DNA of 64,000 bases from an uncultured Planctomycetota bacterium (lineage in GTDB: Bacteria > Planctomycetota > Phycisphaerae > UBA1845 > UTPLA1), in assembly GCA_900696465.1 (NCBI GenBank), contig CAADGE010000020.1:80912-144911 (forward strand), written 5' to 3'. Below the pieces are notes generated by a model. The model was not told the origin of the DNA and ran no database searches. It saw nothing but the letters and a program-made list of their open reading frames with translations. Positions within the stretch are counted from its first letter, which is position 1; each line of letters opens with the position of its first letter. Both the position numbers and the translations under genes were made by a program. Positions 56,016 through 63,908 of this stretch are shown piece after piece.

Positions 56016-56924
56016 CTACGCCCTCCGCCGGCGATCAATCGCTTCATACACCTCAGCCGCGTTGTAGCTCGACCGCACGAACGGGCCCGATGCGACGCTT
56101 GCAAACCCCAACGCCCGGGCCTCCTCGCCTATTTCGTCGAACTCGTCCGGCGGAACATATCGCGCGACCGGTGCATGATCCTCAGAGGGGCGAAGATACT
56201 GTCCCACGGTGAGGATATCTACCCCGACGTTACGCAGATCCTGCATTGTGCGATAGAGTTCGTCGCGCGTCTCACCCAGGCCGACCATCAACCCGCTCTT
56301 GGTCCACATCCGCGGCTGCTTCACTTTGACCATTCGCAGGACTTCGAGTGTTCGGCGGTAGCGTGCCTGCGGTCGGATGGAAGGCGACAGCCGCTCCACC
56401 GTCTCCTGGTTGTGGTTGTAGATGTCCGGGCCGGCTTCGACGAGCTTCGCCAACAGTTCATCTCGCGCATGGAAGTCCGCAGGCAGCACTTCGATTGCGC
56501 AGTCGGGCGTCGTGCGGCGAATTTCCGACACGCACGCTGCAAAATGCCCGGCGCCTTCATCGGGCAGATCGTCGCGGGCGACTGCGGTGATCACGACGTG
56601 CCGCAGCGCCAATCGCTGGACGGCTTCAGCAAGCCGCCGGGGCTCGTCGGTCTTGACCGGATCGGGCTTGGCCGTCGTAACGGCACAGAAGTGGCACCGG
56701 CGCGTGCAGCGGTCACCGAGGATCATGAAGGTCGCATGACGGTGAGACCAGCACTCGCTCAGATTCGGACACCGCGCCTCCTCGCAGACCGTGGCAATGC
56801 CGCTGTCGGCGACGATCCGCCGGGTCTGAAGGAGGACATCGCCGGTCGGCAATGGCCGTTTGAGCCACGGAGGCAGTCGCCGGCCGTCGGCATTTCTGTT
56901 TGGTTCGAGTACGTTGAGCTGCAT
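56016..56924 (-). CDS. lipA: Lipoyl synthase
   Basis: A radical-SAM enzyme that inserts two sulfurs into protein-bound octanoate. The auxiliary cluster cysteines are in CEEARCPNLSEC, the radical-SAM cluster in CTRRCHFCAV, and the C-terminal RSSY signature is present (FVRSSYNAAE). VITAVARDDLPDEGAGHF and DIYNHNQETVERL are also typical. About 302 aa from the ATG at 56924, which has AGGGCGG upstream; the in-frame ATG at 56963 gives 315 aa. It is first in the lipA-tmk-holB operon, with a promoter candidate at 57006-57034. Confidence 0.96.
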   Translation of the reverse strand: MQLNVLEPNRNADGRRLPPWLKRPLPTGDVLLQTRRIVADSGIATVCEEARCPNLSECWSHRHATFMILGDRCTRRCHFCAVTTAKPDPVKTDEPRRLAEAVQRLALRHVVITAVARDDLPDEGAGHFAACVSEIRRTTPDCAIEVLPADFHARDELLAKLVEAGPDIYNHNQETVERLSPSIRPQARYRRTLEVLRMVKVKQPRMWTKSGLMVGLGETRDELYRTMQDLRNVGVDILTVGQYLRPSEDHAPVARYVPPDEFDEIGEEARALGFASVASGPFVRSSYNAAEVYEAIDRRRRA

Positions 56925-57005
56925 CAGCACGCCGCCCTGAATGCCACCATGATGGGCAGCCATCGGTCGGCAATGTCGCTGCCGCAGATCGCGCCCAACG
57001 CTGAG

Positions 57006-57034
57006 AGTATATAGGATTTACGAGCGTTTGCGAA
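57006..57034 (-). promoter_or_regulatory. Candidate promoter for lipA-tmk-holB
   Basis: On the minus strand TTCGCA (57034-57029), a 17-base spacer, then TATACT (57011-57006). It overlaps almost completely the oppositely oriented promoter candidate of the stress-protein gene. Confidence 0.4.
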
Positions 57035-57045
57035 TGGCGTATGCT
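57017..57045 (+). promoter_or_regulatory. Candidate promoter for the universal stress protein gene
   Basis: TTTACG (57017-57022), a 17-base spacer, then TATGCT (57040-57045). Transcription would start about 52 bases before the ATG at 57105. GGGAGGTG lies at about 57093. Confidence 0.45.
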
Positions 57046-57104
57046 ACATGTCCAACGCTGCATGGGCAGGTTGACCCACTGGCTCTTCATCCGGGAGGTG
57101 CGTC

Positions 57105-57575
57105 ATGATCAACTTGCGGAAGATCCTCTACCCGACGGACTTTTCTGAACTGGCAGAACACAGTCTGCTCTACGTGCGCTCCTTCGCGGAAGCTCACAAG
57201 GCAGAGGTCCACGTCATGCACGTTGTGGATGAGGCGTATCAGTATTGGATGGCGATGGGGCCTAACAGTCTTCCCGCCGGGCCGCCGCCGGAGGAATTGA
57301 TGGCCACCTCCAAGGCACAGCTGGAGAAACTCGTCAAGGAAGGCCTCGTCGGACTTCCCGGGCCGGTTCATACGGTGGTGGCCATGGGCCGCCCCTATCT
57401 CGAGATCGTTCGCTACGCCAAGGATAAGGACATCGACATGATCATCCTGGGTACGCACGGCCGAAGCGGATTTGCACAGGCCCTGCTCGGTTCCGTCGCC
57501 GAAAAGGTTGTGCGAAAGGCCCCTTGCCCGGTCCTGACGGTTCGCAATCCGCAGCATGACTTTGTAGTACCGTAA
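57105..57575 (+). CDS. Universal stress protein, UspA family
   Basis: A 156-aa cytosolic protein with the ATP-binding UspA fold. The N-terminal strand and Asp are KILYPTDFSELAEHSL. The nucleotide loop is IILGTHGRSGFAQALLGSVA (G-x2-G-x9-G-S), then VVRKAPCPVLTV at the end. Such proteins support survival under energy or oxidative stress; the precise role is unknown. A consensus ribosome site GGGAGGTG precedes the ATG. It is divergent from lipA across a compact shared promoter region. Confidence 0.94.
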   Translation: MINLRKILYPTDFSELAEHSLLYVRSFAEAHKAEVHVMHVVDEAYQYWMAMGPNSLPAGPPPEELMATSKAQLEKLVKEGLVGLPGPVHTVVAMGRPYLEIVRYAKDKDIDMIILGTHGRSGFAQALLGSVAEKVVRKAPCPVLTVRNPQHDFVVP

Positions 57576-57851
57576 GTCGTCTCCTGAGTCCGTTTGACAG
57601 GCAGCCGACCCGCCGTGTAGCATTCAGGCCGTTGAAAGGGACACGAAATTGCACGAGTGCAGGATTGCCCCATGAAGGCCATTCCCGACAAGCCGCTGGT
57701 CGCCTGCGATCGGGCCATTCTCCGCGCGGCGATTATCGAGACCAATCGGGAGGCACCCTAGGCCGCTTGCACGCGTTGTCACACGCAGACCATTGCAGCC
57801 CTGGGAGCTTCGAGCTTCCGGGGTTTTTTTGTTACCGAGAACGTATTTGCC
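57576..57851 (+). other. Leader region of the MATE gene with attenuator-like terminator
   Basis: 276 bases with no recognised gene. It holds a 29-codon ORF (57672-57761, start MKAIPDKPLV) with a weak upstream site, and an intrinsic terminator (57798-57829) ending only 22 bases before the MATE ATG. I could not match it to a riboswitch class I know by eye (TPP, cobalamin, SAM, ykkC, T-box). It may carry a ligand-responsive attenuator, or may be the 3' end of the upstream transcript. Confidence 0.45.
57798..57829 (+). terminator. Strong intrinsic terminator upstream of the MATE gene
   Basis: An 11-bp stem CCCTGGGAGCT/AGCTTCCGGGG with two G-T pairs and a TCG loop, followed directly by seven T. 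It ends 22 bases before the start codon at 57852, leaving no space for a promoter between. Confidence 0.85.
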
Positions 57852-59324
57852 ATGCACCATGTCGTTGATCCGGCCACAGCGGCACTTCCGATCGAGTCAG
57901 TGCCGACGCTTCGTACCGAGATACGCCGGCTGATCCGGCTCGGCCTGCCGATCATCGGCACGACCTTGTCCGGCATGCTGCTCGGCTTTACCGACTTCGT
58001 CATGGTCTCCCGTCTCGGGACCGAGGCCACTGCGGCGATCAGCCCTTGCACCATGCTTCTCTACAGCGTGTTGTGTCTGGGACTGGGCATGTCCAACAGC
58101 GTCCAGACTTTTTCGGCGCAGGCAGTCGGCCGCAAGCAACCGAAGGAAGCAGCGGCCTACGCCTGGCAATCGCTCTATGTGGCGATGCTGTTTGCGCTGC
58201 TTGCCTACCCGGTGACGACGGCGATGCCGCGCCTGTGGGTACTGGTCGGCCACGAACCCACCGTGCAGGCAATGGAAGTGGCCTACAGCGAGGTCGTTCT
58301 CTGGTGCATGCCGCTGGCGATCCTCTGCGTCGGGCTGGAGGGATTTTTCAACGGCATCCAGCGGCCCAAGGTGGCACTTGTCTCCGTGCTGGCCGCGGTC
58401 GTCTTCAATGTGATCGCCAATTACGTCTTTATCTTTGGCAAGCTCGGTGTACCTGCCATGGGCATCCGCGGCGCGGCCGTGGCCACGCTTATCGCCTGGA
58501 CCGTGCGTCTGTTCATCCTTGCGGTTCTCTTTCGCGGGCGAGATTTTCATCGCGAGTATGACTCGCGCAATCAGTGGCAGCCGAGTCTTCAGCGGCTTCG
58601 GGGCATTCTTCATGTCGGCGGACCGACCGGCGTCCAATGGACCCTCGACGTCGGCTCGTGGTTCATTTTTCTTACGGTTCTCATCGCCGGTTTCGGCACG
58701 GCGACTCTGGCCGCGTCGAACATTGCCCTGCAATTCATGCACATCTCTTTCATGGCCGCACTCGGGGTCGGCAGCGCCGTGACCACGCTCGTCGGCCACG
58801 CCATCGGTGAGCGCAAGCATGACCTGGCAGCGCTCCGGGCCAAGTCCGGCATGGTGCTCACTGCTTCCTACATGTTCCTCATCGGCTTGCTCTTTCTGTT
58901 GACAGGGCGGTGGCTCGTCGGTTTGCTCTCGAACGATCCTGAAGTCATTGATACCGGGGCCCGTGTGCTGCTGTGGGCTGCGCTTTTTCAGGTGTTCGAC
59001 GCCATGGGAATTGCCTACGTTCACGCGCTTCGCGGCGCGGGAGACACCCGCTGGCCCGCCGCGCTGGTCATCGTCTGCAACTGGGGCGTCTTCATCTGCG
59101 GCGGCTATCTCGTTTCGCGCTATCTGCCGCAGCTGAGCTACCACGGTCCCTGGATGATGTGTGCCCTGTATATTATCCTCATCGGCCTGGCCCTGCGGGC
59201 GCGCTTTCTGCACGGCGCCTGGCGGAAGATTGAATTGTTCAAGCAGGATGCAGCCGCACCGACGGTCGTCACGGACGTGCCTACGGCCGTTTGTGATGTG
59301 GAGCAGGTGGGGGTGGGGGCGTGA
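57852..59324 (+). CDS. MATE family efflux transporter
   Basis: A 490-aa cation-antiport multidrug exporter type protein with about 12 helices in two bundles. The first bundle starts LIRLGLPIIGTTLSGMLLGFTDFVMVSRLG with the conserved Asp. The second has LRGILHVGGPTGVQWTLDVGSWFIF and GVGSAVTTLVGHAIGERKHD. ALHVGGP-like and GVGSAVTTLVG segments are family typical. The substrate is unknown. A GTG at 57900 is an alternative start. It follows a leader with an intrinsic terminator, so expression may depend on antitermination. Confidence 0.92.
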   Translation: MHHVVDPATAALPIESVPTLRTEIRRLIRLGLPIIGTTLSGMLLGFTDFVMVSRLGTEATAAISPCTMLLYSVLCLGLGMSNSVQTFSAQAVGRKQPKEAAAYAWQSLYVAMLFALLAYPVTTAMPRLWVLVGHEPTVQAMEVAYSEVVLWCMPLAILCVGLEGFFNGIQRPKVALVSVLAAVVFNVIANYVFIFGKLGVPAMGIRGAAVATLIAWTVRLFILAVLFRGRDFHREYDSRNQWQPSLQRLRGILHVGGPTGVQWTLDVGSWFIFLTVLIAGFGTATLAASNIALQFMHISFMAALGVGSAVTTLVGHAIGERKHDLAALRAKSGMVLTASYMFLIGLLFLLTGRWLVGLLSNDPEVIDTGARVLLWAALFQVFDAMGIAYVHALRGAGDTRWPAALVIVCNWGVFICGGYLVSRYLPQLSYHGPWMMCALYIILIGLALRARFLHGAWRKIELFKQDAAAPTVVTDVPTAVCDVEQVGVGA

Positions 59325-59376
59325 AAGAAATGTGGAACGCGGAATGCGGTATTGAGCGTAAGCCGAGTTAACTGTG

Positions 59377-62300
59377 ATGTTCAAGGAAGTACCCAGTCAG
59401 TTTGATTTCCCGGCAATGGAGAAGGAGATTCTCGCATTCTGGGAGTCGGGCAAGATTTACGAGAAGTCGCTCCGGCAGCGCGAGGGCGCGACGCCGTTCG
59501 TTTTCTTCGAAGGACCGCCGACGGCCAACGGCCTGCCGCATCCCGGTCACTGTCTGACCCGAGCGATCAAAGACCTGTTCCCGCGTTACAAGACGATGAC
59601 CGGCCACTACTGCCTGCGCAAGGGCGGCTGGGACACGCACGGCCTGCCGGTCGAGGTGGAGGTGTGCAAGGAGCTGGGCATCCACACCAAGGAGGAGATT
59701 GAGAAGTACGGCGTCGAACGGTTCAACAAGAAGTGCCTGGAGAGCGTCTTTCGATATACGAAGGAATGGGAGGAATTGACGCGACGGCTGGGGTTCTGGG
59801 TGAACCTCGATGAGGCGTACGTCACGTATCACCAGTCGTATGTCGAGAGTGTCTGGTGGTCGCTGAAGCAACTTTTTGACGCCGGTGTGCTCTATCAGGG
59901 CCACAAGATCGTCTGGTGGTGGGCCCAGGGCGGCACGGCACTGTCGAGCGGCGAGGTGGGGCAGGGCTATCGCGAGGTGGATGACCCCTCGGTGTATGTC
60001 CGGTTTCCGGTGGTGATGGATGATCGGGCGAAAGACCGACTTGAGTCGTGGGGCCTGGGTCCTGTGAGAAGCGCGGTCGGGCCCGATTCTCAAGCCCTGA
60101 GTCACAAGCCCCAAGTCTCCCTCCTGGTCTGGACGACCACGCCGTGGACACTGCCGTCAAACATGTTCGCGGCGGTTCATAAGGATTTTGATTATTCCAT
60201 TGTGCATGACGAAGAGAGCGGCGAGCGTCTGATCTTCGCCGCGGCCCTGGTTGAGCAGATTGCGAAGAAGGTGAAGAAGACGGACAAGTGGAAGGTCGAG
60301 AAGACGGTTAAAGGTGCTGATCTTGTCGGACTTTCCTATCGGCCGCCGTTTGATTCCTATCGCAAGCGGACTGCGAAAGATTTTGTCCCTCATGCTGAGC
60401 CGGGCGTTCCACTCGGCGATTACAAGCCGGAGCTTGCAGCCGGAGGCAGCGAATTCGCCTGTTGGCGCGTGTTGGAAGCCGAGTTTGTGACACTCGATTC
60501 CGGCACCGGTCTCGTTCACGAAGCCCCTGCATTCGGCGAGGTGGATTTTGATTTGATGCAGGAGGAGCGCAGACGCTTCAGGAAGCCGGAATCAATTCCG
60601 ATGCTCTGTGCCGTCGCCCCGAACGGGACGTTCACCGAGGACGTGCCTGCCTACAAAGGCCGCTGGGTCAAGGAATGCGACAAGGACATCATCCGTGATC
60701 TGAAGGAGCGTGGATTGCTGCTGCATCAGGAGCAGTATCGCCACGACTACCCCTTCTGCTGGCGGGCCGAGCAGGACCCGTTGATTCAGTATCCGCGAAA
60801 GAGCTGGTTCATCCGCACGACGCAGTTCAAGGAGGCGATGCTGGAGAACAACCGGCACATCAACTGGCTACCGGAGCACATCAAGACCGGCCGGTTCGGC
60901 AAGTTCCTTGAATCGAACGTGGACTGGTCGCTCTCGCGTGAGCGCTACTGGGGCACGCCGCTGCCGATCTGGCGATGCGAGGCGTGCGGGCATACCGAGG
61001 CGATCGATTCTTACGACGCACTGACGCAAAAGCACGGTGTGACAGGGTTGGACGTCTGGGAGAACGCGAAGAAAGCAGATCCGCAGATCAGTGAGCATCT
61101 GAAGGTGCACAAGCCGTACATTGACGCGGTGCAGTATGCGTGTCCGAAGTGCGATGCCAGAGGGGCCGGAGCCGCACGGCCTGAAGGCCGTGGCTCTTCG
61201 GGAGTGAGCCGAATGCATCGCGTGCCGGAAGTGATCGACTGCTGGTACGACAGCGGGGCGATGCCGTTTGCACAATGGGGCTGGCCGCACAAGAACGCGG
61301 AAATGTTTGATTCGCAGTTCCCGGCGGATTTCATCAGCGAGGCGCTGGACCAGACGCGAGGATGGTTTTATTCGCTGGTAGCGATCAGCACGATGCTGTT
61401 CGGGAAGGGCGGTGTCGCGGCGAAACGGGCCGATGGCGATGGAACGGCCGCACGGCCTGAAGGCCGTGGCTCGTCGGCAGGCGGTGGCTCTTCTTGCAAT
61501 GAGTATCCACTTCCATTTCGGAACTGCATCGTCCTCGGCCTGCTGATGGGCGAGGACGGGCTGAAGATGTCCAAGCAGAAGAAGAACTACAAGGAGCCCT
61601 CGTACATCTTCGAGCACGAGGGCGCCGACGCCATGCGCTGGCTTTTCTTCTCCGGGCAGACCCCGTGGACGAGCATCCGCTTTCAGGAGGCAGCCATCGC
61701 CGATGGCCAGCGGGAGTTTCTCATCCGGCTCTACAACTGCTACAGCTTCTTCGTGATCTATGCCAACATCGACGGCTGGACGCCGGATGAACACGGAGCA
61801 CGGAGTGCGGAAGTTGGAATGGCGGATAGCAGCGAGTTGAGCGAACTTGACCGTTGGATTCTCAGCGAGCTAGCGGCGTGTGCGCTGAAAGTATACGACT
61901 GCATGGAGGCGTATGACAATTTCAACGCCGCCCGGGCACTGATCGATTTCGTCGATGCCCTTTCCAATTGGTACGTTCGCCGCAGTCGGGATCGCTTCTG
62001 GAAGAGCGGAATGGACAGCGATAAGCAGGCCGCCTACGCCACACTGCACCATTGCCTGCTGACGACGGCAAAACTGATAGCGCCCTTTACGCCCTTTCTT
62101 GCGGAGTCGATGTATCAGAACCTGGTCCGGACACACGGTACCGGCGCACCTCAGAGCGTACACCTTTGCGATTACCCGGTGACTGCGGCGAACCGCTTAC
62201 AGGTCGGCTCGCAAGTTGACGCCGCGCTCAATGAGGAAATAGAGCTGGTTCGACAGATCGTCTCATGCGGCCGTGCGGCCCGCTCGGCTACCAAGCTGCG

Positions 62301-62973
62301 TGTCCGTCAGCCGCTGCCGCGCATGGAATTGTTCCATCGTCGGGCAGATCTGATTCGCCGTCACGAAGAACTCATCAAGGACGAACTCAACGTCAAGAAG
62401 CTCGACTTCGTCGCTTCTACGGAGATCGACCAGTACGTCCACTACGAGATCAAGCCGGATTTCAAGAAGATCGGCCCAAAGTTCGGCTCGCTGGCGCCGA
62501 AGATCAAGGCCGCCCTGGCGAAGCATCCGAACGTCGATGTCATCGTCAAACAACTTGAGCAGACTGGCAGCTATACACTGATCGTCGACGGCCAGGAGGC
62601 GGAGCTGTCGGGGGAAGAATTACTCGTGGAGCTTCATGCCCGCGAGGGCTGGGCCGCGGAGCGCATTCCTGGCTACGGCATCCTCGTGCTCGATACGCAC
62701 CTGACGGACGAGTTGCGCGAAGAGGGTGTCGTGCGGGACTTCGTTAATCAGATTCAGCAGACGCGAAAATCGCTGAACCTGAAGTACGAGCAGCGCATCA
62801 ACCTGGCTGTGGTGGGGGGGGCGGATGTACAGAAAATCGTCAACCGCTTCGCGAGTTACATTCAGGGTGAGACACTGGCCCAGAATCTGCTCGCCACGCC
62901 GATTTCCGGCGCCGTGCCCACGAAGGCCGAATCCGAAGGTCACACGGCCGAGATTTACGTGCAACCATTGTAG
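59377..62973 (+). CDS. ileS: Isoleucyl-tRNA synthetase with in-frame repeat insertions
   Basis: Charges tRNA-Ile. Class I signatures: HPGH (HIGH variant) at residues 55-58 in PTANGLPHPGHCLT, and DGLKMSKQKKN near residue 730. VWTTTPWTLPSN, VEVCKELGIHTKEEI and DCWYDSGAMPFAQWGWP are typical editing/catalytic landmarks. At 1198 aa it is about 100-150 longer than usual. The excess is several low-complexity insertions: near residues 216-246, 597-615, 685-715 and 806-820. Two contain the same 10-residue peptide AARPEGRGSS encoded by a palindrome. The frame is open throughout. ATG at 59377, preceded directly by GTG. Confidence 0.95.
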   Translation: MFKEVPSQFDFPAMEKEILAFWESGKIYEKSLRQREGATPFVFFEGPPTANGLPHPGHCLTRAIKDLFPRYKTMTGHYCLRKGGWDTHGLPVEVEVCKELGIHTKEEIEKYGVERFNKKCLESVFRYTKEWEELTRRLGFWVNLDEAYVTYHQSYVESVWWSLKQLFDAGVLYQGHKIVWWWAQGGTALSSGEVGQGYREVDDPSVYVRFPVVMDDRAKDRLESWGLGPVRSAVGPDSQALSHKPQVSLLVWTTTPWTLPSNMFAAVHKDFDYSIVHDEESGERLIFAAALVEQIAKKVKKTDKWKVEKTVKGADLVGLSYRPPFDSYRKRTAKDFVPHAEPGVPLGDYKPELAAGGSEFACWRVLEAEFVTLDSGTGLVHEAPAFGEVDFDLMQEERRRFRKPESIPMLCAVAPNGTFTEDVPAYKGRWVKECDKDIIRDLKERGLLLHQEQYRHDYPFCWRAEQDPLIQYPRKSWFIRTTQFKEAMLENNRHINWLPEHIKTGRFGKFLESNVDWSLSRERYWGTPLPIWRCEACGHTEAIDSYDALTQKHGVTGLDVWENAKKADPQISEHLKVHKPYIDAVQYACPKCDARGAGAARPEGRGSSGVSRMHRVPEVIDCWYDSGAMPFAQWGWPHKNAEMFDSQFPADFISEALDQTRGWFYSLVAISTMLFGKGGVAAKRADGDGTAARPEGRGSSAGGGSSCNEYPLPFRNCIVLGLLMGEDGLKMSKQKKNYKEPSYIFEHEGADAMRWLFFSGQTPWTSIRFQEAAIADGQREFLIRLYNCYSFFVIYANIDGWTPDEHGARSAEVGMADSSELSELDRWILSELAACALKVYDCMEAYDNFNAARALIDFVDALSNWYVRRSRDRFWKSGMDSDKQAAYATLHHCLLTTAKLIAPFTPFLAESMYQNLVRTHGTGAPQSVHLCDYPVTAANRLQVGSQVDAALNEEIELVRQIVSCGRAARSATKLRVRQPLPRMELFHRRADLIRRHEELIKDELNVKKLDFVASTEIDQYVHYEIKPDFKKIGPKFGSLAPKIKAALAKHPNVDVIVKQLEQTGSYTLIVDGQEAELSGEELLVELHAREGWAAERIPGYGILVLDTHLTDELREEGVVRDFVNQIQQTRKSLNLKYEQRINLAVVGGADVQKIVNRFASYIQGETLAQNLLATPISGAVPTKAESEGHTAEIYVQPL
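61171..61200 (+). repeat. Palindromic repeat copy A inside ileS
   Basis: 30 bases encoding AARPEGRGSS within ileS. The core is CACGGCCT-GA-AGGCCGTG (61175-61192), a perfect 8-bp inverted repeat, and with a bulge the stem extends into GAGC/GCTC. It is identical to copy B at 29 of 30 positions and read in the same frame. Confidence 0.9.
61447..61476 (+). repeat. Palindromic repeat copy B inside ileS
   Basis: Second copy of the 30-base element, 276 bases after copy A and in the same reading frame. It is followed by GGCAGGCGGTGGCTCTTCT, which repeats part of the element's tail (GTGGCTCTTC) once more. Confidence 0.9.
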
Positions 62974-63029
62974 ATGAGTGCGCGCGCTCGCCCGCAGTGC
63001 ACTTTCCTGCGGCGCTCACTGAACTGCAT

Positions 63030-63060
63030 AAAGCCCACGGCCGGCACGTCGTGGGCTTTT
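63030..63060 (+). terminator. Rho-independent terminator of ileS
   Basis: AAGCCCACG (63031-63039) pairs with CGTGGGCTT (63050-63058) around a 10-base loop and continues into TTTT. It is placed 57 bases after the ileS stop. Confidence 0.8.
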
Positions 63061-63089
63061 GAATAACGGAGGAGAATTGCTCAAACATC

Positions 63090-63908
63090 ATGCCTCGATA
63101 CAACCACAAGACCGACAAGCACATTCTTTATCAGGAAGCCGTCCAATCGGCCGATGCCGAAGTGGAGTTCATCGATCGCCTCTATCGGAAGGCCTACGGC
63201 CGACCGGCCACTCTATTCCGCGAGGACTTCTGCGGCACGCAGCTCATCTCCTGCGAATGGGCGAAGCTTCGACCGCGCAACATTGCCTATGGCGTCGATC
63301 TGTGCAGGAAGACCCTCGCCTGGGGACTCCGGCACAACATCAGCCGTTTGCCCGAGCGTGTCGCCCGGCGTGTTCACCAGGTTAATAAGAACGTCCTCGA
63401 AGTTACTCGCCCGAAGATGGAGATCATCGGTGCGTTTAACTTCAGCTACTTCATCTTCAAGCACCGTTGCGACCTGCTCGCCTATTTCCAGGCGGTGCGA
63501 CGCTCGCTGCTGCCGAAGGGGCTCTTTGTCTGTGATGCCTACGGCGGCTGGGAATCGCAGCAGGTGATGAAAGAAAAGACCAAGCTCAAGGGTTTTACGT
63601 ACATCTGGGACCAGGAGGTTTATAACCCGATCAATGACCACACCATCTGCCACATTCATTTCAAGTTTCCCAACGGCAAGATGATGAAGCGGGCCTTTAC
63701 TTACGACTGGCGACTCTGGTCGCTCGGGGATATTCAGGACACCATGCTCGACGCCGGCTTTCGCGAGACGGAGGTCTATTGGGAAGATGAAGACGAAGAC
63801 GGCGAGGGCACGGGGGTCTATCGAAAGCGAGCCCGCGCCGATAACAGCCCCGGATGGAACGCCTACATTGTCGGGTATCCGTCCGGCCAAACACACGGAG
63901 CAGAGTGA
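63090..63908 (+). CDS. Class I SAM-dependent methyltransferase
   Basis: A 272-aa cytosolic protein with a Rossmann-type methyltransferase core. The SAM-binding start is LFREDFCGTQLISCEWAK (an FCGTG-like loop), then AYGVDLCRKTLAWG (acidic end of strand 2), FNFSYFIFKHR and LLPKGLFVCDAYGG. Related proteins are annotated only as methyltransferases; the substrate is unknown. A strong site GGAGGAGAA is present but is about 15 bases upstream, rather far. The C-terminal region has an acidic patch (WEDEDEDGEG). It lies 116 bases past ileS, after its terminator. Confidence 0.85.
   Translation: MPRYNHKTDKHILYQEAVQSADAEVEFIDRLYRKAYGRPATLFREDFCGTQLISCEWAKLRPRNIAYGVDLCRKTLAWGLRHNISRLPERVARRVHQVNKNVLEVTRPKMEIIGAFNFSYFIFKHRCDLLAYFQAVRRSLLPKGLFVCDAYGGWESQQVMKEKTKLKGFTYIWDQEVYNPINDHTICHIHFKFPNGKMMKRAFTYDWRLWSLGDIQDTMLDAGFRETEVYWEDEDEDGEGTGVYRKRARADNSPGWNAYIVGYPSGQTHGAE

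Noticed and set aside
57672..57761. 29-codon ORF upstream of the MATE gene
   Set aside because: No convincing ribosome site and no recognisable sequence. It is noted only as part of the possible leader.
57897..59384. 495-codon ORF antisense to the MATE gene
   Set aside because: The plus-strand frame has clear membrane helices and MATE motifs; the antisense product is hydrophilic, His/Arg/Gln-rich and without domain motifs, a typical GC-rich shadow.
61171..61476. CRISPR-like pair of repeats
   Set aside because: Only two copies, 276 bases apart, inside an open reading frame and translated in frame; not an array.
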